Assembly (NCBI GenBank): GCA_937902925.1 | Contig: CALFNN010000084.1 | Coordinates: 24,484 to 88,483, forward strand | Origin: an uncultured Opitutaceae bacterium | Lineage (GTDB): Bacteria; Verrucomicrobiota; Verrucomicrobiia; Opitutales; Opitutaceae | Direction: 5' to 3' | Length of the DNA: 64,000 nt | Part shown: positions 28,785-37,459 of the stretch, piece after piece | Layout of the letters: every line of letters begins with the position of its first letter | How positions within the stretch are numbered: position 1 is the stretch's first letter | Position numbers and translations under genes: made by a program | Notes under the pieces: model-generated | What the model saw: the letters and a program-made list of their open reading frames with translations, nothing else | What the model was told of the DNA's origin: nothing | The model's database searches: none

Positions 28785-29699
28785 ATGCCGGAGTTGCCGC
28801 TGCTGTCGGTCGTCATCGTCGCCTACAAATCGCGCGACGAAATCGGGCCGTGCCTCGCGTCGCTGCCGCGTGAAATCGCGCTGCCGGGCGGCACGCGCGG
28901 TGCGGTCGAGACGATCGTGGTCGACAACTCGCCGGGCGACGGCGCCGGCGAGGTCGTGCGCGGGCGGTTTCCGCACGTCGCCTATCTGGCGCCGGGGACG
29001 AACCTCGGGTTTGGCCGCGCGAACAACCTCGGTTACGCGCGGACGCGCGGCGCGTTCGTGCTGTTCCTCAATCCCGACACCGTGGGCAACGAGGCGGCGC
29101 TGGCGCACTGCGTGGCGCGGCTGGACGCGGACGAACGGATCGGCTTGATCTCGCCGCGGCTCGAACTCGCCGACGGCGCGATGGACCTCGCATGCCGGCG
29201 CTCGATCCCGACGCTGTGGGACGGGTTCTGCCGGGCGAGCGGACTGGCGGCGGCGTTTCCGCGGACGGCGTGGCTGGCGGGCTACAATCTCACGCACCTT
29301 GCCGCCGGGGGAACCTACGAAGTCGGCGCGATCAACGGGGCGTTCATGCTCGCGCCGCGGCGGGCGCTGGCGCGGGTGGCGCCCGGCGGCGCGGTGTTCG
29401 ACGAGACGTTTTTCATGTATGGCGACGATCTCGACCTGTGCATCCGCGTCGCGCAGGCCGGCTGGAAAATCGTCTACGACGGCCGGGTGCGGATCACGCA
29501 CCTGAAGGGCGTGAGCGTGGCGAAGGACTACGACGCGATGGCGCGGGCGATCTTCGATGCGAACCGGGCGGTTTTCCTCAAGCACTTCGGCCGCTCGCGG
29601 TTCGCGCGATGGAAATACGGGTGCGCTTTCGCGGCGTGGAAGGCCGTGGCGTTGCTGCGGGCGAAGCGCCGCGGACACCGCCGCGTCCAACCGGTATGA
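28785..29699 (+). CDS. GT2 glycosyltransferase, rhamnosyltransferase-like
   Basis: A 304-residue enzyme: LSVVIVAYKSRDEI, VVDNSPGDG, NLGFGRANNLGYA and LFLNPDTV (93-100) followed by YGDDLDLCIRVAQAGW; this set is standard for WbbL/RfbF-type rhamnosyltransferases. The donor is an inference only. Its stop overlaps the start of the next gene (ATGA at 29696), and it is divergent from the GT2 at 28744. Confidence 0.87.
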   Translation: MPELPLLSVVIVAYKSRDEIGPCLASLPREIALPGGTRGAVETIVVDNSPGDGAGEVVRGRFPHVAYLAPGTNLGFGRANNLGYARTRGAFVLFLNPDTVGNEAALAHCVARLDADERIGLISPRLELADGAMDLACRRSIPTLWDGFCRASGLAAAFPRTAWLAGYNLTHLAAGGTYEVGAINGAFMLAPRRALARVAPGGAVFDETFFMYGDDLDLCIRVAQAGWKIVYDGRVRITHLKGVSVAKDYDAMARAIFDANRAVFLKHFGRSRFARWKYGCAFAAWKAVALLRAKRRGHRRVQPV

Positions 29700-31114
29700 T
29701 GGCGGCGGCCACCACGGGGACGGTTGGCTCCCGCCGCGCGCCGTGGGCCGGGCCGGCGGCAGTGTTTCTGGCGGTGGTCGTGACGCAGCTCGTGCTGGTG
29801 GCGGTCGCGGGCACGGACATCCCGTTTCAGGACCAGTGGGACATCGAGGGTCGCTGGCTTTTCCCGACCTGGATCGGCGGCGGCCTGCGAGCGACGGATT
29901 TGTTCCGGGCGTTCAACGAGCACCGGATTGTCTGGACGCACCTGTTGAATCTCGGGCTCTTCGCGGCGAACGGCCAGTGGGACCCGCTGGTGGAACTGGC
30001 GGCGATCGCGGTGCTGCGCGCCGGCCTGGCGGCGGGGCTCGCGTGGCTCCTCGGCCGCGGACTCACGGGGCGCGGACGGATCGCGGTGGCGGCGGGAGTG
30101 GCGGTGGCGTTCCTGCCGCACCTGGCGTGGCAAAATGTGCTCTGGGGAATCGAGTCCCATACTTATTTCGTGCTCGGGTTCTCGGTGATCGCGCTGGCGG
30201 CCCTCGGCGCCGAGGACCGGCCCGGGCGGAGAACCCTCGGCGGGCTGGTGGCGGGCGGGGCGGCGTTGCTGGCGATGGGCGCGGGGGCGTTCGTGCCGGT
30301 GGCGCTGCTGGGGCTGGCGACGGTGCGGGCAATCGAACGCCGGCGCGTGGCCGGGGCGGGCGGGCGCGACGTCTGGCCGGCGCTGGTGCTGCTGGCCGCC
30401 GCGCTGGCGCTGCGGGTGGAGGTGCCGGAGCACGCGGTGTTGCGCGCGGCGACACCGGGCGAATTCTTGAACGCCTTCGGGCGCGCCCTCGCGTGGCCGC
30501 ATGGGGGGCAACCGCTGGCCACGGTGGCGATGAATCTGCCGCTGGCGCTCGCCGTGGCCGGACGCGTGGCCGGACGGCGGCGGGCCGCGCGCGGCGAGGA
30601 TTTTGTTTTATTGCTCGGCGGCTGGGCGGTGGCGGCGGCGGGGGCGATGGCGTGGACGCGGGGCGGAGGGCACGAATTCGACGGCGGCGTGCCGTCGCGC
30701 TATGTCGATTTTCTCGTGCTGTTGCCGCTGGCAAACGCGTGGTGCGCGGTTGCGCTGGCGGGGGAGGCCACGGCGGGCGGGCGCCGGGTCGCACGCGTGG
30801 CGGCGGGGGCGTGGGGAATCTTTTTGTTCGTCGGCTGGCTCGGCTTGTCGGCGGAAGTGATGCAGCGGTTGATTCTGCCGCGGATGCGGGATCGCGACGC
30901 GCCGGTGCGGCTGGCGGTGGCGTTCCAGCACGGGGGCGACCCGGCGGTGTTTGCGGGGCAGCCGCTGCTGCTGGTGCCGCACCCGGATCCCGGGTCGGTG
31001 CGCGCGGTGCTCACGGATCCGCGAATGCAGGGTGTCCTGCCGCCGTCGTTCCAGCCGGGCCGGCCGGTGGGGCCGCTTTCGCGGGCCGTGCGGACGCTGC
31101 TCGGGCGTCAATAG
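29696..31114 (+). CDS. Polytopic membrane protein, probable GT-C-like
   Basis: A 472-residue protein with about ten spans. The first extracytoplasmic loop reads TDIPFQDQWDIEGRWLFP, with acidic residues in the position of the GT-C catalytic loop, and later FNEHRIVWTH. Exact family not recognised. ATG at 29696 overlaps the upstream GT2 stop, so both are probably co-translated. Its end overlaps the convergent glycosylphosphotransferase gene by seven bases. Confidence 0.72.
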   Translation: MMAAATTGTVGSRRAPWAGPAAVFLAVVVTQLVLVAVAGTDIPFQDQWDIEGRWLFPTWIGGGLRATDLFRAFNEHRIVWTHLLNLGLFAANGQWDPLVELAAIAVLRAGLAAGLAWLLGRGLTGRGRIAVAAGVAVAFLPHLAWQNVLWGIESHTYFVLGFSVIALAALGAEDRPGRRTLGGLVAGGAALLAMGAGAFVPVALLGLATVRAIERRRVAGAGGRDVWPALVLLAAALALRVEVPEHAVLRAATPGEFLNAFGRALAWPHGGQPLATVAMNLPLALAVAGRVAGRRRAARGEDFVLLLGGWAVAAAGAMAWTRGGGHEFDGGVPSRYVDFLVLLPLANAWCAVALAGEATAGGRRVARVAAGAWGIFLFVGWLGLSAEVMQRLILPRMRDRDAPVRLAVAFQHGGDPAVFAGQPLLLVPHPDPGSVRAVLTDPRMQGVLPPSFQPGRPVGPLSRAVRTLLGRQ

Positions 31115-32550
31115 GCGTTGGCGTTGCGCCAGCGCACAAACGTCAGCAGCACGATCTGGACATCGAGCCAGATGCTCCAGTTCTCGATGTAATAGATGTC
31201 GTGCTGCACGCGGGCGGCGATGTCGCTGTCGCCGCGCAGGCCGTTGATCTGCGCCCAGCCGGTCATGCCGGGCTTCACGAGATGGCGCGGCAGATAGTGC
31301 GGAATCGTGCCGGCCAGGTGATCGACGTGATGCGGTCGCTCGGGGCGCGGGCCGACGAGGCTCATGTCGCCGCGGAGGACGTTCCAGAACTGCGGGAGTT
31401 CGTCGAGGTTCCAGCGCCGGATGAACGCGCCGACGCGCAGCAGCCGCGGGTCGTTGCGGGCGGTGCTCTGCCGCGCGGCGTCGGTCGCGGCCGCGTCGGG
31501 GGTCATGCTGCGGAGTTTCCAGAGGGTGAACGCGCCGTGGCCGGCGCCGACGCGGGTCTGCCGGAAGAACACCGGGCCGCCGGGCGATTCGCGCTTGATG
31601 AGGGCGGCGAGTGCAAGGACGACCGGAGTGGCCAGGACGAGGCCGACGAGCGCACCCGCGAGGTCGAAGCCGCGCTTGAGTCCGCGGTTGAAGAGCCGGT
31701 TGATCGCGAGTTCCTCGACGCCGAGCACGGGCACGCGGCCGATGGTCTGCAGGCGCAGGCCGCTGAGGAAAATGTCGAAGGCGCCCGGCACGGCCTTCCA
31801 CTCGACGTAGGCGCGTTCGCACGCCTCCATGATGCGGCGCAACTGCTCGGGTGGCAGGTCGAGCCGCGTGAGGATGACCAGGTCGACCGACTCGCGGGCG
31901 AGGATGGTGTCGAGGTCGGCCAGGTGGCCGAGTTCGCGCGGGCGGGCGGGCGCGGCGTGGGCGAAGGCGGACGTATCGCCGCCGAGCGTCACGACGCCGG
32001 CGAGCGCGAACGGATGCGAGGGGTCGCGCTGGATTTCGCCGGCGAGCGTGCGGGCGTCGTCGTTCCAGCCCAGCAGCACGGCCCGGCGGCGCAGCCGGGC
32101 GAGCAGCGGGCCGCGCGCGACGATCGCGAGGGCGAGGGTCCGCCAGGCGGAGAGCAGCAGGACCACGCAGGCGAAGGCGATCAGGGCGAACAGGCGCGAG
32201 ATGGGCGGATCGAGCTTCGACAGCAGCCAGACGCCGAGATAGGCGAAGAGCCAGAACGCGGCGCCCTTGAGGATCGCGTTCAGGCTTTGATAGCGGCGCA
32301 GGAGCAGGCGCGAATCGTAGAGGCCGAACTGGGCGAACGCGCCGACCAGCAGCGCCACGCCGACCAGCAGCAGCGGCAGGTAGCGGGCGAACGTGGCCTC
32401 GGGGACGGCGAGGCCGAGGCGCGCGAGCGGCGAGGCGTAGCGCAGCCAGTAACTGAGCGCGAGGCCGGCGAAGGTCGCGACCGTATCGCCGGCGAGCAGC
32501 GCGAGCGGGACAACGGTTTCGCGGAGCGAGTTGGAGGCGGCGCGGGGCAC
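31108..32550 (-). CDS. Polyprenyl glycosylphosphotransferase (WcaJ/WbaP family)
   Basis: A 480-residue protein that transfers a sugar-1-phosphate to undecaprenyl phosphate and so starts repeat-unit assembly. Four N-terminal spans (to about residue 130), a CoA-binding-like central domain, then the catalytic bacterial sugar transferase domain with LKRGFDLAGALVGLV, PGGPVFFRQTRVG, FTLWKLRSM, NLDELPQFWNVLRGDMSLVG and the terminal KPGMTGWAQINGLRG. Start ATG at 32550 gives the full first span. With the flippase and ligase it completes the Wzx/Wzy toolkit of the cluster. Confidence 0.94.
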   Translation of the reverse strand: MPRAASNSLRETVVPLALLAGDTVATFAGLALSYWLRYASPLARLGLAVPEATFARYLPLLLVGVALLVGAFAQFGLYDSRLLLRRYQSLNAILKGAAFWLFAYLGVWLLSKLDPPISRLFALIAFACVVLLLSAWRTLALAIVARGPLLARLRRRAVLLGWNDDARTLAGEIQRDPSHPFALAGVVTLGGDTSAFAHAAPARPRELGHLADLDTILARESVDLVILTRLDLPPEQLRRIMEACERAYVEWKAVPGAFDIFLSGLRLQTIGRVPVLGVEELAINRLFNRGLKRGFDLAGALVGLVLATPVVLALAALIKRESPGGPVFFRQTRVGAGHGAFTLWKLRSMTPDAAATDAARQSTARNDPRLLRVGAFIRRWNLDELPQFWNVLRGDMSLVGPRPERPHHVDHLAGTIPHYLPRHLVKPGMTGWAQINGLRGDSDIAARVQHDIYYIENWSIWLDVQIVLLTFVRWRNANAY

Positions 32551-32580
32551 GGGCGGAATTTACGGGGGATGATTCACGAA

Positions 32581-34605
32581 TTACGATTTCGGAATCGGCC
32601 CGGCCGGGGCGGGCGCGGCGAGGAACTGGAGCAGGAGCGGCGACGGCAGCCATCCCTTGGGCGGAAGACGGCCGGCGGGCGGAGTGGCGGATTCGCGCAC
32701 CTCGAACAGGTCGACCGGCGTGGGCAGGTCGAGATTGCGCATGAGGACCGGGTAGCCGGTGCGTTCGCGGTGATAGGCGCGAACGGGGCCCGCGGGAGCG
32801 CGGCCGAGGGCGGGTGCGAGGGCGGCGACGCGCGGGAGTTGCCGCGCGGCCCAACTGCCGGCCGGCGCGAGCGCGCCGGCGCGGACGGCGAGACGGGCGA
32901 AGTCAGCGGCGGCCGGATCCCGCAGCGCGGCGATCGCGGGCTCGCGCCACCAGGGGGAGAAGGCAAACGCCGGGTCGTCGAGGCATTCGAGCGCGAATGC
33001 GTGCGCGGCGGAATCACGGCGGCCCTGGTTGAGGCGCGCGAGGCCGAGGCCGAAGTAGACCCCGCCCTTGTCGGGCACGAGACGGGCGGCGGCGGCGAAA
33101 TGTTTTTCCGCGGCGGGTGGATCGGACACGACGAGCAGCCAGCCGAGATTGAAGTGAGCGAGTTCCTGGTCGGGGTTGAGGGCGAGCGAAGCGCGGAAGA
33201 GCGCGACGGCCTCGCGGGCGTGGGTCGGATCGCGGGCGAGCGCGAGGGCGCGGGCGTTGAGCTCCGGCGTGGGATCGCGACGGCCGAGTGCGGCGATCAA
33301 GCCGAGGGCCACCAGCGTGGCGGCACCGATGCCGCGGCGCGCCACGGCGGTGGCGGACGCGGCGGGCGCGGCGAGGAGGGCGAGGCAGCCCGCCACCGCG
33401 AAGGCAAAAACCGGCACGTCGAGCTGCCAGTCGGTGAGGGCAAACACGCCGTAGCCCGCCAGCGCCACGGCCGCGCCGGCGGAGGATTTGTCGTTCCGGC
33501 GACGGCAACCGGCGCCGGCGGCGAGGGCGGCGAGCGCGAGGGCGCACGCGAGGCCGGCGGCGCCGAGTTCGGCCCAGAGTTGGGCCGGCGCGGAATGCAA
33601 CTGGAGCACGTTCTCCGCCCCGCCGTCGAGACCGGCGCGGTAGCGGGGATAGGCGAGCGGCGTCGTGCCCGGACCCCAGCCGAGAAGCGGCCGGTCGAGG
33701 CCCATCCGCCAGCCGGCGGTGAGCATCGCGGCGCGCTGGACGTTGCTGACGTTCGGCTCGGCGGCGGGATCGGCGGGCGTGAACATCGCGCGGGTGCGCG
33801 GATGCAGGAAGGCGAGGGCGAGGCCGGCGGCGGCGAAGGCGAGGCCGGCGCGAATCTTTTTCTTCGCGGCGAACGGCGCGAACGCGAGCGCGGCCACCAG
33901 CAGGGCGCCGAGGCCCAGCAGCCCGCCGCGGCTGCCGCTGGAGACGAGCATCACGAGCGCGAGGCCGGCGGCGCCGGCCCAGGCGAGGCGCGGCGTTCCG
34001 CGCGCGCGCCACGCGAGAAGCGCGAGACAGGGCAGTGCCAGCAGTGCAAGACCGGCGGTATAGTTCGAATGGCCGAGCGGGTAGGGATTGCGCGCGGCGA
34101 CGATCTCGGAAAACGGATGGCTGGCGAGGCCGCCAAGCCAGAGGAGGAGACTCGCGAGCACGACCACGCCGCAGAAAACACCGGTGAGGTTCGCGAGGAA
34201 GCGACGGGGCGGCGCGTCCGTCTGGAGCGCATCGACGGCGACGAAGAAAAATGCGACGCCGGACAGCAAGGGCGCACTCCATTGCAGGCTCGGGCCGCGG
34301 TAAGGACTCATCAGCGCGGAAGCGAGGACGACGGCCGCGAAGGCCAGCGCCGTGGCGGTCCAGGCCGGCGCGGGCAGGACAAGGGGGCGGCGCGGATCGA
34401 ACGCGCGCAGCGTCAGCCGCAGGGCGGGCGCGAGCAGCGCGCCGGCGCAGGCGAGCGACCAGGGCCACGCAAACATCCGCGTGGCGCCGGGACTGGCGAG
34501 CGTGACGACCACAAGGCACGCGACGCCGGCGACGCCGAGCCCGGGCGACATGCCCGGCGCGGGCCCGCGATCGGGCGGGGAGGCGGAGTCGGCGGGGCGC
34601 GTCAT
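32581..34605 (-). CDS. O-antigen ligase/polymerase-like membrane protein with TPR repeats
   Basis: A 674-residue protein. About twelve spans in the first 440 residues; the large periplasmic region has the Wzy_C-like SRGGLLGLGALLV segment and GWGPGTTPLAYPRY followed by LQLHSAPAQLWAELG, where HS..AE corresponds to the ligase-type conserved loop. After about 450 residues the sequence becomes helical with TPR-like units (ALFRASLALNPDQELAHFNLG, AAARLVPDKGGVYFGLG). It could polymerise repeats or attach chains to an acceptor. Starts at the ATG of 34605, 30 bp upstream of the glycosylphosphotransferase gene. Confidence 0.87.
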   Translation of the reverse strand: MTRPADSASPPDRGPAPGMSPGLGVAGVACLVVVTLASPGATRMFAWPWSLACAGALLAPALRLTLRAFDPRRPLVLPAPAWTATALAFAAVVLASALMSPYRGPSLQWSAPLLSGVAFFFVAVDALQTDAPPRRFLANLTGVFCGVVVLASLLLWLGGLASHPFSEIVAARNPYPLGHSNYTAGLALLALPCLALLAWRARGTPRLAWAGAAGLALVMLVSSGSRGGLLGLGALLVAALAFAPFAAKKKIRAGLAFAAAGLALAFLHPRTRAMFTPADPAAEPNVSNVQRAAMLTAGWRMGLDRPLLGWGPGTTPLAYPRYRAGLDGGAENVLQLHSAPAQLWAELGAAGLACALALAALAAGAGCRRRNDKSSAGAAVALAGYGVFALTDWQLDVPVFAFAVAGCLALLAAPAASATAVARRGIGAATLVALGLIAALGRRDPTPELNARALALARDPTHAREAVALFRASLALNPDQELAHFNLGWLLVVSDPPAAEKHFAAAARLVPDKGGVYFGLGLARLNQGRRDSAAHAFALECLDDPAFAFSPWWREPAIAALRDPAAADFARLAVRAGALAPAGSWAARQLPRVAALAPALGRAPAGPVRAYHRERTGYPVLMRNLDLPTPVDLFEVRESATPPAGRLPPKGWLPSPLLLQFLAAPAPAGPIPKS

Positions 34606-34725
34606 CGGTCAGCGATAAGAGCGGGCGCGGGGAAGGCCGGCAAGCCCGGGACGGTCCGGCGCGGCGGGTGGAGCGGTTTTGGCGAGTTCTTGACGGTGGC
34701 GCGCGGGGTTGCGCAGGCTCGGCGG

Positions 34726-35409
34726 ATGTCGTCATCGCCCGCCGGGAGCCCGGTCGAGAAAAAGAAGCTGCCGGTCGTGAAGCTCGCGATCGGGGGCGTC
34801 GTGCTCGTGGTGGGCGCCGTGCTGGTCTTGCGCGGGGCGGATGGCTCGGCGCTGGTGGATCGCGGCATGGCGCTGATTCGCGGGGTGGGACCGGTGACTT
34901 TTTTTGTCGCGATGGCGGTGCTGCCGGCGGTGGCGGTGCCGATGTCGTTCTTCACGATCCCGGCCGGCGAGGCGTTCGGGCCGCAGTTCGGCCTCACCAG
35001 CGTGATCGTGCTCGCGGAGGTCGTGCTCGCGGTGAATCTCGCGCTCACCTACTGGGTCGCGCGCTATGCGCTGCGGCCGCTGTTGCTCGGGTTGTTGAAA
35101 CGTTACGGCTACAGCGTGCCGCAGGTGACCGCGGCAACCGCGCTGCCCGTGACGCTGGTGCTGCGGCTGACGCCGGGAGTGCCCTACGCGGTGCAGGGCT
35201 ACGTGCTGGGAGTCGCCGAGGTGAAGTTCGGACTCTACATGGCGGTTTCGTGGCTTTGCCAGGCGCCGTGGGTCGTCGGCTTTATCGTGCTGGGGCGGGG
35301 ACTGCTGAACGGCAACTTCATGCTGGCGATGAAGGGGCTCGGCGTGATGGTCGTCGCGGTGGTCGCGGTGCAACTGCTTCGGAAAAAATATGCGCGGCGG
35401 AACAATTGA
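34726..35409 (+). CDS. VTT-domain (DedA/TVP38-type) membrane protein
   Basis: A 227-residue protein with five to six spans. The core reads FFTIPAGEAFGPQFG and LRLTPGVPYAVQGYVLG, the re-entrant glycine-proline pattern of the VTT (SNARE-assoc) domain found in DedA and TVP38 proteins, linked to lipid transport across membranes. Start ATG at 34726 is followed by a basic KKKLP stretch before span 1. It overlaps xseA by 20 bases, so the two are likely co-transcribed. Confidence 0.82.
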   Translation: MSSSPAGSPVEKKKLPVVKLAIGGVVLVVGAVLVLRGADGSALVDRGMALIRGVGPVTFFVAMAVLPAVAVPMSFFTIPAGEAFGPQFGLTSVIVLAEVVLAVNLALTYWVARYALRPLLLGLLKRYGYSVPQVTAATALPVTLVLRLTPGVPYAVQGYVLGVAEVKFGLYMAVSWLCQAPWVVGFIVLGRGLLNGNFMLAMKGLGVMVVAVVAVQLLRKKYARRNN

Positions 35410-36691
35410 GCCGGGTCGCGAACCCGGCGGCGGGGAAGGAGGCGCGCGCGCGGAAAGCGTGAGCGAATTCACGCGGCGGGTGAAGGCGGTGCTCGAGGGC
35501 GGCATCCGGCCGGGCTGGGTGCGGGGCGAGGTGTCGAACCTGCGGGCGCAGGCGAGCGGGCATGTTTATTTTTCGCTGAAGGACGCGGGCGCGCAGTTGA
35601 GCGCCGTGTTGTTTCGGGGCGATGCCGCGCGGCAGACGGTGAAGCTGCGCGACGGGCAGCAGGTGGTGGTTTACGGCGAGGTGAGCGTCTACGAGGCGCG
35701 GGGGCAGTATCAACTGATCGTGCGCGCGGTGATCGAGGATGGCGTGGGCCGGCTGCAGCGGGAATTCGAGGCGCTGAAGGCGCGGCTGGCGGCGGAGGGG
35801 CTGTTCGCGGCGGAGCGGAAACGCGCGATCCCCGCGCTGCCGTGGACGGTGGGATTCGTCACGTCGCCAACGGGCGCGGCGGTGCAGGATTTTTTGCGCA
35901 TCCTGGCGCGGCGCGGCTGGAAGGGGCGCGTCGTGGTGCTGCCGGCGAAGGTGCAGGGCGAGGGCGCGGCGGCGGAGATGGTGGCGATGCTCGCGCTCGC
36001 GCAGGAGCTGGGGATTTTCGATTTGCTGGTGATCGGTCGCGGCGGCGGGAGCCTGGAGGACCTGTGGGCGTTCAACGAGGAACCGTTGGTGCGCGCGGTC
36101 GCGGCGTGCCCGGTGCCGGTGATCTCGGCGGTGGGGCACGAGATCGATTTCACGCTGTGCGATTTCGCGGCCGACGTGCGGGCGGAGACACCGAGCGCGG
36201 CGGCGGAGCTGATCTCGAGTCATTTCGTCGCGTGCATGGACCGGATGGAACGCGCCGGGGAAGCGATGGCCTTTACGCTCGAGGCCGTCGTGGCGCGGGC
36301 GGCGGAGCGGCTCGACCACGCACGTTCGCGGTTGCGGCTGCTGTCGCCGGCGGCGCAGGTGGAACAAGGGCATTTGCGGCTCGACGACCTGGCGAACCGG
36401 CTGGGTGCAGCGCTGCGCGCGGCGGTGCCGGGGCGGCGGCAACAACTCGCGGAAATGCGGGGCCGGCTGGATCGCGCATCGCCCGAGATGCGGGTCCAGG
36501 TCGAATCGCAGCGGTTGCTGTCGCTCTGGAAACGTCTGCAGGCGGCGAGTCCGGCGTCGGTGCTGAACCGCGGCTTTGCGATCGTGCGCGACGACGCCGG
36601 AAGGCCGGTGACGCGGCGCGCGAAGGTGAAGCCGGGGCAGCGATTGGCGGCGGAATTCGCCGACGGTTCCGCGCCGGTGCGCGCGGAGTAG
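35390..36691 (+). CDS. xseA: Exodeoxyribonuclease VII large subunit
   Basis: A 433-residue protein. The N-terminal OB-fold domain has [20 protein letters not shown], matching the XseA start; the catalytic domain includes [39 protein letters not shown] and [23 protein letters not shown]. The C-terminal region is helical. Works with XseB to cut single-stranded DNA; I find no xseB next to it. The ATG lies inside the end of the previous gene; the real start could be a few codons downstream. Confidence 0.93.
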   Translation: MRGGTIEPGREPGGGEGGARAESVSEFTRRVKAVLEGGIRPGWVRGEVSNLRAQASGHVYFSLKDAGAQLSAVLFRGDAARQTVKLRDGQQVVVYGEVSVYEARGQYQLIVRAVIEDGVGRLQREFEALKARLAAEGLFAAERKRAIPALPWTVGFVTSPTGAAVQDFLRILARRGWKGRVVVLPAKVQGEGAAAEMVAMLALAQELGIFDLLVIGRGGGSLEDLWAFNEEPLVRAVAACPVPVISAVGHEIDFTLCDFAADVRAETPSAAAELISSHFVACMDRMERAGEAMAFTLEAVVARAAERLDHARSRLRLLSPAAQVEQGHLRLDDLANRLGAALRAAVPGRRQQLAEMRGRLDRASPEMRVQVESQRLLSLWKRLQAASPASVLNRGFAIVRDDAGRPVTRRAKVKPGQRLAAEFADGSAPVRAE

Positions 36692-36740
36692 TTCAGGCGC
36701 CACTGGAATATTCGGTAAAGACGGATACTCTCAAGCGGGG

Positions 36741-37364
36741 ATGAATCTTCGCTTCCTCGCTCCTTTTCTGGCGCTGACCATCGTGGCCGGCGCCGCCCTC
36801 GACATGAAAACCGCCCAATCCACTCCGAGTTCCTCAACCGGCCCCGCCACCGCGTGCGCGGTCGACGGCGGCAAATCCGCCTGCGGACTGCCGTCGAACG
36901 TCGTCATCGACATGGCGAAAACGACGGTCAGGCACACCGACGCGGAGTGGAGAAAGCTGCTGACGCCGGTCCAGTTCCGGGTCGCGCGGCAGCAGGGGAC
37001 GGAGCCGCCGTTTCAGAACGAGTATTGGAACAACCACGAGGACGGCGTTTATTTTTCCGCGTGCAGCGACACGCCGCTGTTCGACAGCCGGGACAAGTTC
37101 GAGAGCGGCACGGGCTGGCCGAGCTTCACGAGGCCGATCGAGCCGGCGTTCGTGGGCGAGACGCGGGACGTGAGCTTCGGGATGGTGCGGACGGAGGTGC
37201 ATTCGAACGTCGACGGCGCGCACCTCGGCCACGTGTTTCCGGACGGCCCGCGCGCGCAGGGCGGGTTGCGCTACTGCATCAACAGCGCGTCGCTGCGGTT
37301 CATGCCGCGGAAGGAGTATGAGGCTTGGGTGGCGAGGAGCCGGGCGCCGGCCGCGGGCGAATAG
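36741..37364 (+). CDS. msrB: Exported peptide methionine-R-sulfoxide reductase, non-zinc form
   Basis: A 207-residue protein with an N-terminal signal sequence (about residues 1-20) and an N-terminal linker with two cysteines at 39 and 48. The SelR/MsrB domain is clear: [41 protein letters not shown] and the catalytic cysteine C179 in [11 protein letters not shown]. The zinc site is lost: where zinc forms have CxxC the sequence reads ACSDTP with only C108. It reduces oxidised methionine, here probably in the periplasm. Forms its own unit, 49 bp after xseA. Confidence 0.92.
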   Translation: MNLRFLAPFLALTIVAGAALDMKTAQSTPSSSTGPATACAVDGGKSACGLPSNVVIDMAKTTVRHTDAEWRKLLTPVQFRVARQQGTEPPFQNEYWNNHEDGVYFSACSDTPLFDSRDKFESGTGWPSFTRPIEPAFVGETRDVSFGMVRTEVHSNVDGAHLGHVFPDGPRAQGGLRYCINSASLRFMPRKEYEAWVARSRAPAAGE

Positions 37365-37459
37365 GCCGGGCGGGCGCCGCCGACCGCGTCCGGTGGCCGG
37401 TGCCGGACAAAATGATGGCAAATCCGCGCGGAGGTATGGCAAACTGACAGCGACCGGAG

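Noticed and set aside
29557..35409. A 1950-codon open frame on the plus strand
   Set aside because: High GC removes stop codons from other frames. Most of it is antisense to the glycosylphosphotransferase and ligase genes; only its end (34,726-35,409) is the real VTT gene.
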